Source of the DNA: an uncultured Alphaproteobacteria bacterium
GTDB lineage: Bacteria > Pseudomonadota > Alphaproteobacteria > HIMB59 > GCA-002718135
DNA length: 35,423 bases
Assembly (NCBI GenBank): GCA_902614085.1
Contig: CACMJS010000003.1
Coordinates: forward strand, 148,945 to 184,367
Direction: 5' to 3'
Shown: positions 32,774 through 35,423 of the stretch, piece after piece
Layout: each line of letters starts with the position of its first letter
How positions within the stretch are numbered: the stretch's first letter is position 1
The notes under the pieces: generated by a model
Told to the model about the DNA's origin: nothing
Seen by the model: the letters and a program-made list of their open reading frames with translations, nothing else
The model's database searches: none
Made by a program: the position numbers and the translations under genes

Positions 32774-33856
32774 ATGAGAATAAAGAATGACAATTTTTAT
32801 GCTTATTTACTCATAGCTCCATTTTTATTTTTTTTCTTAGCATTTCTAATTTATCCTTTTGGCAAGCTATTTTATATGAGTTTTTTTGATTGGAATTTGA
32901 TGGCCGTAGCTATCAATCCAGATAACGCAGAATTTATTGGATTTGAAAATTATATATATTTATTAGCCGGTGAAGGTGTTTATTATGATTTTACTGTTTT
33001 TTTAACTCCAATTAAAATTTGCCTGCTTTTATTGATAATTGCTACTATTTATATTTTTCATAAAAACGAAATATTAAAGCATAATGTTGGTTTAAAGTTT
33101 TTCTTTATATTTGCTCTAATTGTTTATTTTATGAATGGAATTAAACCAACTGAAGATGCATATTGGGAAGACGATCTATTTTGGAAAACAGTAAGAAATA
33201 CAATTATTTTAGCTTTTTATTCTGCCTATGGTGTTACCTTTATTGCAGTTATTTTAGCCGTTGCAACAAATAAAAAAGGTGTAACGTTTACCGTTATTAG
33301 AACGATGTTCTGGGCAACTGGTGGTGTTGGAGTTGTGGGGTTATCATTAGTATTTTCTCAACTTTTTGGTGGATATGGAAGTTTATTTAATAATGCTTTA
33401 GAGGCTTTTGGTTATGATCCTTATCCATTTACACAAAAAACAATTGCAGGTAGATTTGTTATCATTTTTGCAACTATTTGGTGGACAATTGGTTTGCCAA
33501 TAATTTTATTTATTGCCGCTCTTCAACAAATTCCTGATGAAAGATACGAAGCTGCAAGAATTGATGGCGCATCAAATAGTCAAATGTTTTGGTATATAAC
33601 TTTACCAGGGGTAAGTAGAATTTTCCTTCTTGTCTCCGTTTTACAAATTATTGCTCATTTACAAATATTTGCTCAGTCACAACTTCTTACAGGAGGTGGG
33701 CCAAATAATAATTCAAGAACTTTAGTTCAATTAATTTACGAATATTCTTTTAGAGATATGAGAATGGGGTCAGGTGCTGCAGTTTCAGTAGTACTATTTT
33801 TAATCATAGGTTTTTTTACCTTTTTACAATTTAGGTTATTTAGAGAAAATGAGTAA
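32774..33856 (+). CDS. ABC sugar transporter permease (MalF-like) with extra membrane insert
   Basis: A 360-residue inner-membrane permease. The ABC2-type signature EAARIDGASNSQMFWYITLP lies at ~259-278. Family members are ~290-310 residues with six helices; this one has about 60 extra residues (~72-130) with two further hydrophobic segments (KICLLLLIIATIYIF and VGLKFFFIFALIVYF) before the conserved WKTVRNTI motif. It would form the transport channel with the next gene and an ATPase encoded elsewhere (no MalK/UgpC-type ATPase in the window). The last eight bases overlap the next gene. The insert may contact the binding protein or a membrane partner, but its function is unknown. Confidence 0.92.
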   Translation: MRIKNDNFYAYLLIAPFLFFFLAFLIYPFGKLFYMSFFDWNLMAVAINPDNAEFIGFENYIYLLAGEGVYYDFTVFLTPIKICLLLLIIATIYIFHKNEILKHNVGLKFFFIFALIVYFMNGIKPTEDAYWEDDLFWKTVRNTIILAFYSAYGVTFIAVILAVATNKKGVTFTVIRTMFWATGGVGVVGLSLVFSQLFGGYGSLFNNALEAFGYDPYPFTQKTIAGRFVIIFATIWWTIGLPIILFIAALQQIPDERYEAARIDGASNSQMFWYITLPGVSRIFLLVSVLQIIAHLQIFAQSQLLTGGGPNNNSRTLVQLIYEYSFRDMRMGSGAAVSVVLFLIIGFFTFLQFRLFRENE

Positions 33857-34670
33857 AAGATTAACCCTCAATTTTTTGGTAATTTTAATAGCTTGCTTAA
33901 TATGGTTTACACCAGTTGTATGGGTAATCTCTCTGTCTTTTCAACCAAATGAATTATTGCAAAAAACAACTACAAATTTCCTATTTGGATTTTTTCCCAT
34001 TCCTTTTACTGTTGAAAATTATATTAAAATGTGGAGTTCAAGCTTTGATATATGGGTTATGAACACTGTAATAGTAGCGTTATGTGCAACTTTTTTTACT
34101 ACAATATTTTGCTCAATGGCAGGATACGCATTTGCAAGAATTGATTTTTTTGGTCGTAAATTTATATATCCACTTGTTCTTGCTGGATTAATGATACCCG
34201 GTGAATTATTATTTATCCCTCTCTTTACGCAATTTAGTTCTTTAGGATTACATAACACACATACGGGTTTATTTCTTCCAAAGCTTGGCGTACCATTTGG
34301 AGTTTTTATTATGACACAATATTTTAAGGGTGTTCCAAAAGAAGTAGAGGAAGCTTCTGTTATTGATGGAGCTAATCGTTTGCAAATTTTTGTAAGAATT
34401 ATGCTGCCATTAGCACTACCTGCGATTTTTACAGTAGCAATAGTGAACTTTGGTGGTGCCTGGAATGATTATATATGGCCTCTTGTTTCTGCTTCAGAAC
34501 AGCATATGAGAACACTTCAGGTTGGTATGTCTCTTCAGTTAGGAAATAGATTGAGTATGTATATGGGTACATCCTTAGCGGGAATTATTATTTCTACTGT
34601 TCCAACAATTTTTCTTTTAGTATACTTTCAAAAATATTTACTAAGAGGTTTTGCCTTAGGAACAAAATAA
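33849..34670 (+). CDS. ABC sugar transporter permease (MalG-like)
   Basis: A 273-residue permease with six helices and the EAA loop EEASVIDGANRLQIFVRIMLP at ~167-187 (given in parts: EEASVIDGA then RIMLP), the contact for the ABC ATPase. Standard length and layout for the carbohydrate importer second permease. Translation is coupled to the first permease through an ATGAGTAA overlap. It converges on the TIM-barrel gene with a 7-base gap, and no evident terminator is present. Confidence 0.94.
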   Translation: MSKRLTLNFLVILIACLIWFTPVVWVISLSFQPNELLQKTTTNFLFGFFPIPFTVENYIKMWSSSFDIWVMNTVIVALCATFFTTIFCSMAGYAFARIDFFGRKFIYPLVLAGLMIPGELLFIPLFTQFSSLGLHNTHTGLFLPKLGVPFGVFIMTQYFKGVPKEVEEASVIDGANRLQIFVRIMLPLALPAIFTVAIVNFGGAWNDYIWPLVSASEQHMRTLQVGMSLQLGNRLSMYMGTSLAGIIISTVPTIFLLVYFQKYLLRGFALGTK

Positions 34671-34677
34671 AATTATT

Positions 34678-35423
34678 TTAATTAATTTTTGTATTAATAA
34701 AATTTATACTTTTGTTAACAATATTATAAATATTCTTAGTTTTTATTAATTCTTCAGAAAATGGCTCGAAAGAAAATTGTCCTTTATAATTACTATTTAA
34801 CAATGTTTTAATTTGAGAAATATTTTCAATAATATCTTTGTCATCAACTGTTGATCTATGACCATCTTTTAAATCAATGCCTTTGTATAAGTTTGATACT
34901 CCAGAAAAATGAACTAAGCCTGTTAGTGAAGGAAAAAAATCACTCTCATTTGCTAGATAGTGGTGAAAAGTATCATGAACTAATTTTAATCTATCAGTTT
35001 GTAAATCGTTAATTATTTTTGAAACAATAGATTTATTTCGCAAAGAGGATTGATTAAATCCGAGAGGCTCAACTAATCCAATTCTATTATAATCTTTAAG
35101 AATACTATTAATATGAGTTAAGGAATGATTTAATAAATTTAACTTCTCATTTTCAGATTTAATTGATCCATCATTTAAGGGAACTAAAACAATAGAATTA
35201 ATATTAGCCTTCTCGGCATATTTACATAATGAAATTAATTCATCTTCTCTTTCTTTATTCCAGATATTGAATTTCTGAAGAGCGTTTATTGATAAAATAT
35301 TTATTTGATTATCATTACAAATATTTTTAATTTTTATTGGTTCATTTTGAGCAATTAAATTTGTTTTTATGTCATTTCGAATTTCTATAAAATTAATATT
35401 TAATTTTTTAGTAAACAATATGA
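34678..35423 (-). CDS. TIM-barrel sugar isomerase/epimerase, inosose-isomerase-like (partial)
   Basis: A frame running from the right edge to a stop at 34678, 248 visible codons. The true N-terminus lies outside: no ATG occurs at the edge (35418 is TTG, and the frame stays open to the last base), and about 15 residues of the usual first strand are missing. Features: NFIEIRNDI (first barrel strand end), INILSINALQKFNIWNKERE, then ISLCKYAEKANINSIVLVPLND, all matching 2-keto-myo-inositol isomerase/dehydratase-like (IolI/IolE-type) TIM barrels, and VEPLGF, LVHDTFHHYL, VHFSG and FEPFSEEL, which carry the Glu, Asp/His and Glu metal ligands. It probably acts on the sugar imported here; the exact substrate is not known. 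Confidence 0.78.
   Translation of the reverse strand, partial: ILFTKKLNINFIEIRNDIKTNLIAQNEPIKIKNICNDNQINILSINALQKFNIWNKEREDELISLCKYAEKANINSIVLVPLNDGSIKSENEKLNLLNHSLTHINSILKDYNRIGLVEPLGFNQSSLRNKSIVSKIINDLQTDRLKLVHDTFHHYLANESDFFPSLTGLVHFSGVSNLYKGIDLKDGHRSTVDDKDIIENISQIKTLLNSNYKGQFSFEPFSEELIKTKNIYNIVNKSINFINTKIN

Noticed and set aside
1-35423. CRISPR arrays, rRNA or tRNA genes, toxin-antitoxin pairs
   Set aside because: No regular direct repeats with spacers, no conserved tRNA T-loop or rRNA-like G+C-rich stretch, and no small paired genes of known toxin families were found by reading both strands.

Overview
The window is a gene-dense, strongly A+T-rich stretch (roughly 70% A+T by eye) with short intergenic gaps, many Lys/Asn/Ile-rich proteins and no rRNA, tRNA, CRISPR array or transposase that I could find. 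The gene set (class III cyclases fused to FlgO/TPR or PAS modules, a CobB-type sirtuin, M81/MlrC, a GMC oxidoreductase, a UPF0114 protein, and sugar ABC uptake with a non-phosphorylative keto-deoxy-sugar dehydratase) suggests a marine alphaproteobacterium with a streamlined genome, of the SAR11-like or HIMB59/AEGEAN-169-like kind. That taxonomic call is inference from composition and gene families, not a placement.

Layout. 1-3.6 kb: the start of a membrane-bound hydroxylase-like gene running off the left edge, two small-molecule transporters (EamA and MFS), a membrane-anchored zinc protease and a small unknown protein. 3.6-10.1 kb: a GMC flavin oxidoreductase, a secreted polysaccharide-lyase-like protein, and a three-gene MacAB-like export system whose adaptor carries an extra helical insert. 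10.1-11.7 kb: four small, probably metabolic or stress-related proteins around a divergent control region, with unusually strong Shine-Dalgarno sites. 11.8-16.8 kb: a large secreted alginate-lyase-like protein, a periplasmic rhodanese, a 2OG-Fe(II) oxygenase, a pirin and a CobB sirtuin. 16.9-19.6 kb: a solitary tyrosine recombinase with a 9-6-9 inverted repeat over its promoter, then an M81 peptidase.

19.6-27.7 kb is the most distinctive part. After several small membrane proteins and a peroxiredoxin-like protein come a class III cyclase with FlgO-like and TPR domains, a voltage-gated-type K+ channel, an MscS-type channel with an apparently intact cyclic-nucleotide-binding domain, a PAS-containing class III cyclase, and a YqhA-like membrane protein. 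Together they look like a compact circuit in which cAMP made by two differently controlled cyclases gates an ion channel, beside a K+ channel.

27.8-35.4 kb is a sugar scavenging locus. A solute-binding protein and two permeases (no ATPase in the window) flank a divergent promoter. A cytoplasmic GH2 glycosidase and a SGNH acetylesterase follow the binding protein, then a DHDPS-family dehydratase resembling L-2-keto-3-deoxyarabonate dehydratase. A TIM-barrel isomerase/epimerase runs off the right edge. The expected flow is import of an acetylated or glycosidic sugar, deacetylation and hydrolysis inside the cell, and oxidation to a keto acid. The binding-protein strand continues without a clear terminator into yqhA and the PAS cyclase, which may link sugar uptake to cAMP signalling.
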